DNA from: Glutamicibacter soli
GTDB lineage: Bacteria; Actinomycetota; Actinomycetes; Actinomycetales; Micrococcaceae
DNA length: 64,000 nucleotides
NCBI RefSeq assembly: GCF_003309065.1
Contig: NZ_POAF01000001.1
Location: forward strand, 620,001-684,000
Direction of reading: 5' to 3'
Shown here piece by piece: positions 1 through 7,073 of this stretch. Positions within the stretch are counted from its first letter, which is position 1. Each line of letters opens with the position of its first letter. A model generated the notes under the pieces. It was not told the DNA's origin, did no database searches, and saw nothing but the letters and a program-made list of their open reading frames with translations. The translations under genes were made by a program, and so were the position numbers.

Positions 1-357
1 ATCGTCGACCCCGGGCACGACCTGAACAAGAACACCCGCCATACTCTCGATCTGACCGCCGGTTTCCAGGCCATCGCCGAACTGGGCTACCCGGCTCTGG
101 CGGCGGTGTCCAACAAGGACTTCATCGGGGAGACCCTGGACCTGCCGAAGTCCGAGCGCATGCTCGGTTCCATGGTCGCGGCCACGATGTGCGCCATGGG
201 CGGGGCGCGGATCCTGCGGATGCACAACATCCCGGAATCCGTGCAGACCGTGCGTCTGATCGAAGCCGCCCAGGGCTGGCGCCAGCCGGTGCGGCAGATC
301 CACAATATGGGAGACGTCAATCCCCCGGCGCATCCCGAACGCAAAGCCAGCGCCTAG
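1..357 (+). CDS. folP: Dihydropteroate synthase, C-terminal part (5' truncated by window edge)
   Basis: The reading frame is open from base 1 to a TAG at 355-357 and encodes the last 118 residues of a dihydropteroate synthase, the folate enzyme that joins pABA to the hydroxymethyl-dihydropterin pyrophosphate. Visible family motifs are DPGHDLNKNT at the start of the fragment, SNKDFIGE (the usual S-R/N-K-D-F loop that contacts the pterin) and a C-terminal R-x-H-N segment (ILRMHNIPE) followed by a second 'QIHNMGD'. The DPxHDxxKNT form resembles actinobacterial folP2-type paralogs, which may not be the main folate enzyme, so the substrate role is less certain than the family. The stop is 17 bases before the next start, so the two genes are probably co-transcribed. 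Confidence 0.85.
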   Translation: MVDPGHDLNKNTRHTLDLTAGFQAIAELGYPALAAVSNKDFIGETLDLPKSERMLGSMVAATMCAMGGARILRMHNIPESVQTVRLIEAAQGWRQPVRQIHNMGDVNPPAHPERKASA

Positions 358-374
358 AGCATCCGAGGAGATCC

Positions 375-1112
375 ATGCGAGCCCTGCTGCCCCAGCCCAT
401 TGACCACGTCGACGACGAGTATCTGCTCTCCCGCTACGCCAGCACCCGGCGGCCGTTCGTCCGCTTCAACTTCGTCTCCAGCGTCGACGGCAGCGCGCAG
501 CTCGGCGGGCTGTCGGCAGCGCTCGGCTCCGACGGGGACCAAAGGATCTTCAACCTCCTGCGCCGGCCGGCGCAGGTGGTGCTGGTCGGCTCCGGCACGG
601 TCCACGCCGAGGGGTACGCCGGCCCGCTGGTCTCCGACGCGGACCAGGCCTGGCGCACCGCCCGCGGGCTGGGCGCCCACCCGGTGCTCGCCATCGTGTC
701 CTACCATCTGTCCATCGCCCCGGACGCCGAGGTGCTGACGTCCTCGCCCGGGCCGGTGCTGCTCTACACCTGCGAGCAGGTCACCGGGCAGCAGCGCGAC
801 AGCTATCCGGAGCATGTCCAGCTGGTCCAGGTCGCGGACAACGGCCAGGGCCCGGACCCGGCGCAGATCGTCGCCGACCTCGATTCGCGGGGCCTGCAGG
901 CCATCCATGCCGAAGGCGGACCACACATCTTCGGGCAATTCGTCGCCGCCGGCCAGGTCGATTCCCTGTGCGTGAGCTACTCCCCGGTCCTGGCCGCCGG
1001 CGCGGGGTCGCGCATCGCCCGCTCGCAGAGCGAGCAGCAGCGCAGCCTGACGCTGCATACCCTGCTGGAGGAAGACTCGATGCTGTTCGCGGAGTACCGC
1101 GCCGACCGCTAG
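375..1112 (+). CDS. Pyrimidine reductase family protein (RibD C-terminal domain)
   Basis: A 245-residue protein matching the RibD C-terminal (dihydrofolate-reductase-like) fold. This family performs NADPH-dependent reductions, classically of the ribosylamino-pyrimidine in riboflavin synthesis. Visible signatures are RPFVRFNFVSSVDG near the N-terminus, the VVLVGSGTVHAEGY stretch around residues 70-85 (G-S-x-T that binds NADPH phosphate) and IHAEGGPHIFGQF in the C-terminal half (E-G-G-x-x-L/F motif). There is no deaminase domain, so this is a stand-alone reductase; such proteins are common in actinobacteria and the true substrate is not known from sequence. The ATG at 375 is preceded by GAGGAG at 365-370. 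It lies directly downstream of the folP-like gene. Confidence 0.85.
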   Translation: MRALLPQPIDHVDDEYLLSRYASTRRPFVRFNFVSSVDGSAQLGGLSAALGSDGDQRIFNLLRRPAQVVLVGSGTVHAEGYAGPLVSDADQAWRTARGLGAHPVLAIVSYHLSIAPDAEVLTSSPGPVLLYTCEQVTGQQRDSYPEHVQLVQVADNGQGPDPAQIVADLDSRGLQAIHAEGGPHIFGQFVAAGQVDSLCVSYSPVLAAGAGSRIARSQSEQQRSLTLHTLLEEDSMLFAEYRADR

Positions 1113-2008
1113 CGCATCAGGTGCAGTGCGCCGGGAGCAACCCGCACGCTGAATGCTCCGCGGCCCAGCAGTTCACCGTCGGCGTAGCAGTCTTCCGAGG
1201 TCTCCACGCGGAATGCCTTCGCCCTGACGGCGACCCGGAACGGATGGTTTCTCCCGGCAAGTATCCGCGGTACATGCCTGAGCACCGGGGCGATCCGCTC
1301 GCCGCGCACCAGCGACAGGTCCGCCAGCCCGTCGTCGAATTCGGCCGAAGCGAACAACGTGATGCCGCCGCCCAGCGAACGGATATTGGCGATGCTCGCG
1401 GCCAACGCCGGTCCCCGGTACTCCAGCCCGCCGGTGTCGACCTCGGTGCAGAAGGCCTTGAGCTTCGGGATGCATAGCAGCAGCGCGGCGACATAGCGCA
1501 GCGAACCCAGCCGGCGCGGCAGCCGGTTGGCGCGGGCGTTGACCGTTGCCTCGAATCCCCAGGAGATCGCTCCGACAGTCAGCCGCACGATCTGCGGGGC
1601 CTCGTCGAATTCGACTTCCAACAGGTCGACCGGGTGCGCTGCAGCGCTCCCGGCGATGAATGCGGCGACCCGGTCCATCGACTGCGCCGGATTGGCGTCC
1701 CGGAGCATGCGCCAGGTATCGTTGCCGCTGCCCGCCGGGATGATCCCGAGCGGAATCCCGGTTCGTGCCAGGACCTGCACCACGTGGTGGATCAGCCCGT
1801 CACCGCCCACGACCACCACTGCGTCCGCGGACTTCAGCTGCGCGGCGATCCGCGCCGTCGGCTGGGAGGAGACGTCGAGCAGGTGCGCCACGGTGCCCGC
1901 ATCCGCCAGCCGTCCGGCCAACTGCCTGGCGCGGCGCCATCCCAGTCCCCTGCCCGAGGCGGGGTGGAAAACGATCTGAAGGCGCTCGAAGCGTTGCTGG
2001 GTGGCCAT
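1109..2008 (-). CDS. Diacylglycerol kinase-family lipid kinase
   Basis: A 299-residue DAGK-catalytic-domain protein of the YegS/DgkB type, which phosphorylates lipids such as diacylglycerol at the membrane face using ATP. The N-terminal half shows the FHPASGRG start of the fold, VVVGGDGLIHHVV (the G-G-D-G nucleotide-binding signature at about residues 67-80) and IIPAGSGNDTWR (the second conserved glycine loop). The C-terminal half has the usual beta-sandwich with SVRGERIAP-like and DGE(L) segments. I prefer the ATG at 2008 over an in-frame TTG at 2020, because a TATTGT box lies 8 bases upstream of the ATG and would include the TTG. Its stop codon shares the palindrome CTAG with the stop of the convergent RibD-C gene. 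Confidence 0.85.
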   Translation of the reverse strand: MATQQRFERLQIVFHPASGRGLGWRRARQLAGRLADAGTVAHLLDVSSQPTARIAAQLKSADAVVVVGGDGLIHHVVQVLARTGIPLGIIPAGSGNDTWRMLRDANPAQSMDRVAAFIAGSAAAHPVDLLEVEFDEAPQIVRLTVGAISWGFEATVNARANRLPRRLGSLRYVAALLLCIPKLKAFCTEVDTGGLEYRGPALAASIANIRSLGGGITLFASAEFDDGLADLSLVRGERIAPVLRHVPRILAGRNHPFRVAVRAKAFRVETSEDCYADGELLGRGAFSVRVAPGALHLMR

Positions 2009-2016
2009 GCCTATAG

Positions 2017-2022
2017 ACAATA
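2017..2022 (-). promoter_or_regulatory. Putative -10 box (TATTGT) for the lipid kinase gene
   Basis: TATTGT on the minus strand, 8 bases before the ATG at 2008 with no Shine-Dalgarno between them. This fits a leaderless or very short-leader transcript. No clear -35 was identified. Confidence 0.4.
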
Positions 2023-2123
2023 CTCAGCGAACGTACAGTTTCGAAAAGCATTGGCCACAGGTCTTTCGATACCATAGAGAGGGTCGGCGACAATGCGCCG
2101 CCTCGAAAGGAACTTGCCTGACT

Positions 2124-3023
2124 ATGAGCTCGCCGAGCCCCCATGAAATCCTTGGCGTATCCCGCACGGCAAGCATGGAAGAAATCAAGGTTGCCTACCG
2201 CAGGGCTGCCCGTGCCACGCATCCGGACTTGGGCGGGAGCGAAGACGCCTTCAAGGAAGTCCAGCGCGCGTTCCAGCAACTCAGCGACCAGCAGTCCGAT
2301 GACTCCTTCGAGCGCAGCTTCCAGGCGCCGGGCCAGGCGCCGCGGGCAGGCTTCAGCGCCCGCCAGTACGACGAGCGGCTGCGCACCACGCCGCAGCAGC
2401 CCAAGGCCCAGCTGCCCACCGAGTACGTTCCGCCGCTGGACGATGTCAACTTCACCACCCTGGACTCCAAGCGATCCGCGCAGCGGATGCACGGGGAACC
2501 GCGCAAGCGTGGACTGTTCAGTTCCCGTTCGAGGCTGCAACGCGAAGCCACGACCATCAGTCTGCTGAGCAGAAACGTGCTCAACGTGCTCCCGGCGGCA
2601 CGCCTAGTCAACGGGCTGCGCTCCCCCAACGGCGGCCACTACGACCACGTGCTGACCGCCGGATACCGGATGGCAGTGATCAACACGATGACCCTGCCTG
2701 AGGGCTACTACGCCTTCGACGGCTCGGTGCTGCGGCACGGCAACAAGATGACCCAGCCCCCGGAAATCCAGATCTCAGGCATGCAGCGGGCCTTCATGCA
2801 GATGAACGTCGCCGCCTACACGCTGGTCCTGGCTTCCAACGGGAACCACCACGAACCGGTGATCGAGTACCACCGCAATGCCCAGCCTTCGCTCGCCAGC
2901 TCCGCCAACGTGCTCAATGCGGCGGGTCTGGTGCGCGAGCTCAAGCTGTTCCTCGGCTCCGGGCCCTCTCCGAATGTCGTGGACCGCGAAGTCCTCGCCC
3001 GGCTGATCGGCGGCATGTACTAG
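2124..3023 (+). CDS. J-domain (DnaJ-like) co-chaperone protein
   Basis: A 299-residue protein with an N-terminal J domain of about 65 residues (HEILGVSRTAS, then YRRAARATHPDLGG containing the diagnostic HPD tripeptide, then EVQRAFQQLSD). J domains stimulate the ATPase of DnaK-type Hsp70 partners. There is no G/F-rich segment, no cysteine-rich zinc domain and no canonical DnaJ C-terminal substrate domain, so this is not DnaJ itself. Residues from about 70 to 145 look linker-like. The remaining C-terminal region has no domain I recognise. Start chosen at ATG 2124, with GAAAGGA at 2105-2111, although the frame is open further upstream. It is divergent from the lipid kinase. Confidence 0.75.
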   Translation: MSSPSPHEILGVSRTASMEEIKVAYRRAARATHPDLGGSEDAFKEVQRAFQQLSDQQSDDSFERSFQAPGQAPRAGFSARQYDERLRTTPQQPKAQLPTEYVPPLDDVNFTTLDSKRSAQRMHGEPRKRGLFSSRSRLQREATTISLLSRNVLNVLPAARLVNGLRSPNGGHYDHVLTAGYRMAVINTMTLPEGYYAFDGSVLRHGNKMTQPPEIQISGMQRAFMQMNVAAYTLVLASNGNHHEPVIEYHRNAQPSLASSANVLNAAGLVRELKLFLGSGPSPNVVDREVLARLIGGMY

Positions 3024-3053
3024 GCCGATGAATCGATCTGCGCTCGCACCCCT

Positions 3054-3059
3054 TAAACT
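3054..3059 (+). promoter_or_regulatory. Leaderless -10 box (TAAACT) for trmL
   Basis: TAAACT sits exactly 6 bases before the GTG start at 3066, which would put the transcription start at or next to the start codon. Confidence 0.5.
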
Positions 3060-3065
3060 GGAAGT

Positions 3066-3527
3066 GTGTTTCGTATCGTTTTCAATGCCCCAGAAATTCC
3101 CGGCAACTCGGGCAATGCCATCCGACTATCTGCCATCACCGGTGCAGAACTGCATCTGGTCAAACCCCTAGGATTCAACTTCGAGGACGCGAACCTGCGT
3201 CGCGCCGGCCTGGACTACCACGATCTGGCGTTCGTGACCGTGCACGAAAATCTCGAGGCCGCCTTCGAAGCTCTCGGGGAAGGCAGGGTCTTCGCCTACA
3301 CCTCCGAAGGCCAGACCATCTACAGCGATATCAGCTATGAGCCGAGCGACATCCTGCTCTTCGGCAAGGAATCGGTGGGCCTGAGCGCCGAGGACAAGAA
3401 GCATCCCCGCGTCACCGACCTGGTCAAGCTTCCCATGCTCCCGGGCCGCCGCTCGCTGAATCTGGCTAATGCTGCGTCCATCGTGGCCTTCGAGGCGTGG
3501 CGCCAGCACGGCTTTGCCGGAGCATAA
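3066..3527 (+). CDS. trmL: tRNA (cytidine(34)-2'-O)-methyltransferase TrmL
   Basis: A 153-residue SPOUT-fold RNA methyltransferase of the TrmL/YibK group, which 2'-O-methylates the wobble base of tRNA-Leu isoacceptors using S-adenosylmethionine. The length is typical for TrmL (about 155 residues). Visible motifs are NAPEIPGNSGNAIR (motif 1, residues 7-20), LLFGKESVGL (motif 2, around 99-108) and LPMLPGRRSLNLANAASIV (motif 3, the knot that binds SAM). It starts with GTG at 3066, with a -10-like box 6 bases upstream and no clear Shine-Dalgarno, so translation is probably leaderless. Confidence 0.93.
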   Translation: MFRIVFNAPEIPGNSGNAIRLSAITGAELHLVKPLGFNFEDANLRRAGLDYHDLAFVTVHENLEAAFEALGEGRVFAYTSEGQTIYSDISYEPSDILLFGKESVGLSAEDKKHPRVTDLVKLPMLPGRRSLNLANAASIVAFEAWRQHGFAGA

Positions 3528-3648
3528 AGTACCAGCGAAGTACGGCCACGTATACAGGTTTACCCAATCTTTATAAAGTAGGCTCGATATGTGCCTGCGG
3601 ATCAGCAGGTATTGAACTTTGACCACAACCCCGGGAGAAACCAAGACA

Positions 3649-4254
3649 ATGAACGGTAGCCATTCCCAGCACCGCGACGAGCCCCAGGACGACGACCTGG
3701 GTCTAGACCTGGTTGACCAAGTGGCCAGCAGTTCACGCGCCGAGAGGAGCTCCAAGCCGAAGCGCTGGATCCTCGGTGTTGTCGGCGTCGTGATCGTTGC
3801 GGTTCTCGCTCTCGTGGTCTTCTCGCTGCTCAACGGCGGCCCCAAGGCGTCCAAGGCTGCGAAGGCCGATGACGCGGTGACGCAGACCATCCAGCTCAAG
3901 AACGGCGGCCAGGCCGTCCTCAGCTCCTCCGAATCGGAAGACGCCATCGGCGTGGAACTGACCAGCCTGCCGGGTCTTGCCGACGGCCAGCAGTATGTCG
4001 TGTGGGCCGTCCATGAGGAAACCGGTGTTTCCGTTGTCGCCTCGTCCACCGGAGACGACGTCGATGCGGGATTGACCCCGGCCAGCGATGTCCTGGCCAT
4101 CCACATCACCGTCGAAGGATCCTCGATTCCTTCGGCTCCGTCGGAGGACACCGAGGCTTCGGTGGACCTGCCGCTGGATCCGGCCGCCTCCGAGGTTCCG
4201 GACGCCCAGGACAACGGCGCCGGCGGCGCCAACGCCCCGGGCGCGGACGACTAG
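3649..4254 (+). CDS. Membrane-anchored RskA-like (anti-sigma-K domain) protein without a zinc-binding N-terminus
   Basis: A 201-residue protein with a charged cytoplasmic N-terminus (residues 1-42), one membrane helix of about 23 residues rich in V/I/L (about 43-66) and an extracytoplasmic domain. The segment GQQYVVWAVHEETG and the preceding acidic/Ser region resemble the C-terminal domain of RskA-type anti-sigma factors. An Ala/Pro/Asp-rich tail follows. Classical anti-sigma factors carry an N-terminal HxxxCxxC sigma-binding domain; no cysteine or such motif is present here, and no sigma gene is adjacent. It may therefore be a sensor-like or structural relative rather than a working anti-sigma factor. 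ATG 3649 is chosen because GGGAGA lies about 11 bases upstream. An in-frame TTG exists at 3619. Confidence 0.6.
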   Translation: MNGSHSQHRDEPQDDDLGLDLVDQVASSSRAERSSKPKRWILGVVGVVIVAVLALVVFSLLNGGPKASKAAKADDAVTQTIQLKNGGQAVLSSSESEDAIGVELTSLPGLADGQQYVVWAVHEETGVSVVASSTGDDVDAGLTPASDVLAIHITVEGSSIPSAPSEDTEASVDLPLDPAASEVPDAQDNGAGGANAPGADD

Positions 4255-4270
4255 ACGCCGTCCAAGACCG

Positions 4271-4316
4271 CAAAACGCGAGGCGCGTTCCCTTTCGGGAA
4301 CGCGCCTCGCGTTTTG
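4271..4316. terminator. Bidirectional intrinsic terminator
   Basis: A perfect 21-bp inverted repeat (4271-4291 and 4296-4316) with a 4-base loop TTTC. The arms end in AAAA/TTTT, so it can act in both directions. It lies between the convergent RskA-like and PIG-L genes. Confidence 0.9.
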
Positions 4317-4336
4317 TGCTTTGATGATCTCCGGCG

Positions 4337-5098
4337 CTAGAAGCCCGAAATCGTGTCGTCCGCGTTCACGGCGACCAGGTGGAAGGATTCGGCCAGCGCT
4401 TCGGCTGGCAGCCCCCCGCGTTCGGCATTCGTCCGGCACTGGTGCTCCACGAAGCGTTCCATGGAGGCGACGTCGGGGTGCTGGGTGAAATGAGCCCGCA
4501 GCGCATCCATCTTCTGCTCGAAGAACTTCGTGATGTCCACGAAACCGTTTTCCCTCTCGCGCGGAGCCCCGTAGAGCCACAGCCAAGGCACCTTGTACGC
4601 GTTCAGGCCCTCGTCGCTCACCAGTTCCGGGTAGGCGAAGGGGTTCTCCACAGCCGGGTAGATCGCCTGGGTGACCGCTTCGCCGCAGGCCAGGTGATCC
4701 GGATGCGAGCGCTGGATGCGGTCCCAGTTGCGTTCGGGGTGCATGGCCATCACGATGGTGGGGCGCACCTGGCGGATCAGGCGCACCACCTTGCGGATGA
4801 CCTCATGGGTGGGCTCCAGAAAGCCGTCGCGCTCACCGAGGAAGTGCACGGTGCTCACGCCGACCTTCGAGGCTGCCACGGTCTGCTCCAGGTGGCGCAG
4901 GCGCGCGGTCTCCTGCGGGTCGCGTTCGTCGAATCCGCCAGCGTCCCCGTCGGTCATGATGCAGTACTGCACCTCGACACCGGCCGCAGTGAGCGCGGCG
5001 ATGGTTCCGGCCGCACCGAAGTCCAGGTCGTCCGGGTGGGCGGCGAAGGCCAGAACCCGTTCGGTTTGGGCAGTGATGAATTGGGTTGTATCGATCAT
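4337..5098 (-). CDS. PIG-L (LmbE) family deacetylase
   Basis: A 253-residue zinc-dependent N-deacetylase of the PIG-L/LmbE family, which includes MshB, Mca and BshB and removes acetyl groups from N-acetylglucosamine-type substrates. The metal-binding AHPDD motif is at residues 20-24 and the second histidine region HPDH is at about 132-135; both are intact. The start overlaps the etfA stop by four bases (ATGA), so it is translationally coupled as the last gene of an etfB-etfA-pigL transcript. Its substrate cannot be assigned; a mycothiol-pathway or small-molecule deacetylase role is possible, but the electron-transfer context does not decide it. Confidence 0.85.
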   Translation of the reverse strand: MIDTTQFITAQTERVLAFAAHPDDLDFGAAGTIAALTAAGVEVQYCIMTDGDAGGFDERDPQETARLRHLEQTVAASKVGVSTVHFLGERDGFLEPTHEVIRKVVRLIRQVRPTIVMAMHPERNWDRIQRSHPDHLACGEAVTQAIYPAVENPFAYPELVSDEGLNAYKVPWLWLYGAPRERENGFVDITKFFEQKMDALRAHFTQHPDVASMERFVEHQCRTNAERGGLPAEALAESFHLVAVNADDTISGF

Positions 5099-6045
5099 GC
5101 TCGGCGGCGCCTGATCTCCGCGGCGGCCTGCGGCAGCACCTTGGCCAGATCCCCGACGATCCCCAGATCCGCGATGTCGAAGACCGGCGCGTCGACGTCC
5201 TTGTTCACTGCGATGATGTACTTGCTAGTCTGCATTCCGGCCTTCTGCTGGATCGCCCCGGAGATTCCGGCAGAGATATACAGCTGCGGCGACACGGTGA
5301 CGCCCGTCTGGCCCACCTGCGCGTCATGGGAAATCCACCCGGCGTCGGTCGCGGCGCGCGAAGCGCCGATGGCGGCGCCCAGCGCGTCGGCAAGGTCTTC
5401 CAGGGGACCGAAGTCGCCGTCGACGCCGCGCCCGCCGGCAACCACCACGCGGGCTTCGCTCAGCGACGGACGTTCCGAGGCGACCTTCTCCTCCACGGCC
5501 ACGATGCTCACCTTCGGCGCTGCCGCGTCGCCGAGGACCAGATCCGTGACCTGCACGGTGCCTGCGGAGCCTGCCGGTGCGTCCTCAATGCTGTTGGGCT
5601 TGACGGCGGCGATCAGCACGCCGGTGGTGGACTTCGCGCTGGCGGTGTAGCTTCCGGCGAGCTCATCCTTGGTGGCGATCAGTTCGGCGGATACGTCGAT
5701 CACGTCGGTGACGATGGCGGCATTGCGGCGTACCGCGATGCGTGCGCCGAGTTCGCGGCTGAAGCTGTCGTTGCCCAGCAGCACCAGGTCCGCATCGGTG
5801 TGCTGCAGTGCGGCATCCAGCACTGCCAGCTCATGCTCGCCGAATCCCCGCCCCGGATTGGCCGCCTGCAAGGCGGTGCCGATGCCGTAGCCCGCGATGG
5901 CCTCGCGGGCCTCGGCGGAAATCTCGGTGGCGGCGGCCACCACAGCGGTCCCGAAGCGCGAGGCCAAGGTCAGCAGCTCGCGCTGCGCCTTGCCGGGTGC
6001 GGCGCTGAGGTCGGTGAAAAATACAAGTGCAGAAGACATGTTCAA
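5095..6045 (-). CDS. etfA: Electron transfer flavoprotein subunit alpha
   Basis: A 316-residue ETF alpha subunit. With EtfB it forms a soluble FAD-containing heterodimer that takes electrons from acyl-CoA and related dehydrogenases and passes them to the respiratory chain. The C-terminal FAD domain shows the family signature VVAGGRGV (about 203-210), then GASRAATDAGWISHDAQVGQTG and ISAGISGAIQQKAGM, with IIAVNKDVDAPVFDIADLGIVGD near the end. The N-terminal domain is the usual nucleotide-binding-like fold. It lies 7 bases after etfB and overlaps the downstream PIG-L gene by 4 bases. Confidence 0.95.
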   Translation of the reverse strand: MNMSSALVFFTDLSAAPGKAQRELLTLASRFGTAVVAAATEISAEAREAIAGYGIGTALQAANPGRGFGEHELAVLDAALQHTDADLVLLGNDSFSRELGARIAVRRNAAIVTDVIDVSAELIATKDELAGSYTASAKSTTGVLIAAVKPNSIEDAPAGSAGTVQVTDLVLGDAAAPKVSIVAVEEKVASERPSLSEARVVVAGGRGVDGDFGPLEDLADALGAAIGASRAATDAGWISHDAQVGQTGVTVSPQLYISAGISGAIQQKAGMQTSKYIIAVNKDVDAPVFDIADLGIVGDLAKVLPQAAAEIRRRRA

Positions 6046-6052
6046 TAGGTCC

Positions 6053-6874
6053 TTAGATCAGCTTCTGTGCGGCCAGGAAGTCGACCAGGGCAATGCCTGC
6101 GTCGCCGCTGTCATGGATGATGGTGCCGGCTGGCCGGGCAGGGCGCTGCTCGGCGGCCAGCACCGAGGTGGTGGAGCCCTCAGCCCCGACTTCCTGCGCA
6201 GCCAGGCCGATACCGGCCAAATCGACTTCCTCGATGCTTTTCTTCTTCGCGGCCATGATGCCCTTGAAGTTCGGGTAGCGCGGGTCGTTGGCCTGATCGG
6301 TAACCGACAGTACGGCAGGAAGGCCTGCCTTGAGGGTCACACGCTGATTCAGGTGCTCGCGGTCGACGGTCAGCTCGCGGGCCGAGGCATCGAAGGCCAC
6401 CGAGGCGGCATGGGTCAGCTGGGCGAAGCCGAGCAGTTCGGCGAGCTGCGCCGGAACCACCGAGGTTTCGGCGTCGGTGGATGCCATGCCGGTGACCACG
6501 AGATCCACATTGGGCACGTGGCGCACCAATGCCGCCAGGGCTTTGGAGGTAGCCACGGCGTCCGAACCGGCGAGCGCTGCGTCATTCAGGTGGAGCCCCG
6601 AGGAGGCGCCCATCTGCAGCGCCTTCTTGACCGAATTCACCGAGCTGCCTGCTCCCATGGTCGCCGCGATGACCTGGTGACCCGCCGCGAACCCTCCGTT
6701 GTCCTCTACGAGGGCCAGCGCCGCCTCGACGGCGTACTCGTCCAGTTCCGAAAGAACCGACTCGGACCGGTCCAGCCGCAGGGATTCCTGGTCGATATGC
6801 CGGTCAAACTGGACATCTGGGACATGTTTGACCAAGACCACGATGGTCAGTGGCGTAGTGCTCGCGTCGCTCAT
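6053..6874 (-). CDS. etfB: Electron transfer flavoprotein subunit beta
   Basis: A 273-residue ETF beta subunit, the partner of EtfA that binds AMP. It begins LTIVVLVKHVPDVQFD and contains LSELDEYAVEAALALVE, VVTGMASTDAETSVVPAQLAELLGF and the ETF-beta signature VTLKAGLPAVLSVTDQANDPRYPNFKGIMAAKKK (given here in pieces of the conserved block around residues 175-210). The length is normal for the family (about 255-270). Start ATG 6874 follows GAGGAAGG with suitable spacing. It is the first gene of the etfB-etfA-pigL set. Confidence 0.95.
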   Translation of the reverse strand: MSDASTTPLTIVVLVKHVPDVQFDRHIDQESLRLDRSESVLSELDEYAVEAALALVEDNGGFAAGHQVIAATMGAGSSVNSVKKALQMGASSGLHLNDAALAGSDAVATSKALAALVRHVPNVDLVVTGMASTDAETSVVPAQLAELLGFAQLTHAASVAFDASARELTVDREHLNQRVTLKAGLPAVLSVTDQANDPRYPNFKGIMAAKKKSIEEVDLAGIGLAAQEVGAEGSTTSVLAAEQRPARPAGTIIHDSGDAGIALVDFLAAQKLI

Positions 6875-6995
6875 TCGCGCCTTCCTCGAAGTATAAGGAA
6901 TCCGGCCGCGCAGGGCATCTGGCGCCGGAAGTTTTCATCTGCCTCTATCGTATCCACCAACGGCCACCCCGTTGCCGTTTATCGCTCAGAGATCA

Positions 6996-7037
6996 ACACG
7001 TGACGCGGTTGGTTAATCACCAGACCGCGTCACGTGT
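6996..7037. repeat. Long perfect inverted repeat between htrA and etfB
   Basis: Two perfect 14-bp arms (6996-7009 and 7024-7037) separated by 14 bases, with CACGTG at both outer ends. It lies 3' of htrA and about 120 bases 5' of etfB, both read on the minus strand. Neither side has a T-run, so it could be an atypical terminator for htrA or an operator for etfB. Confidence 0.6.
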
Positions 7038-7073
7038 CTCACAATGACAATATGACGACTTTTGGAGTCATAT

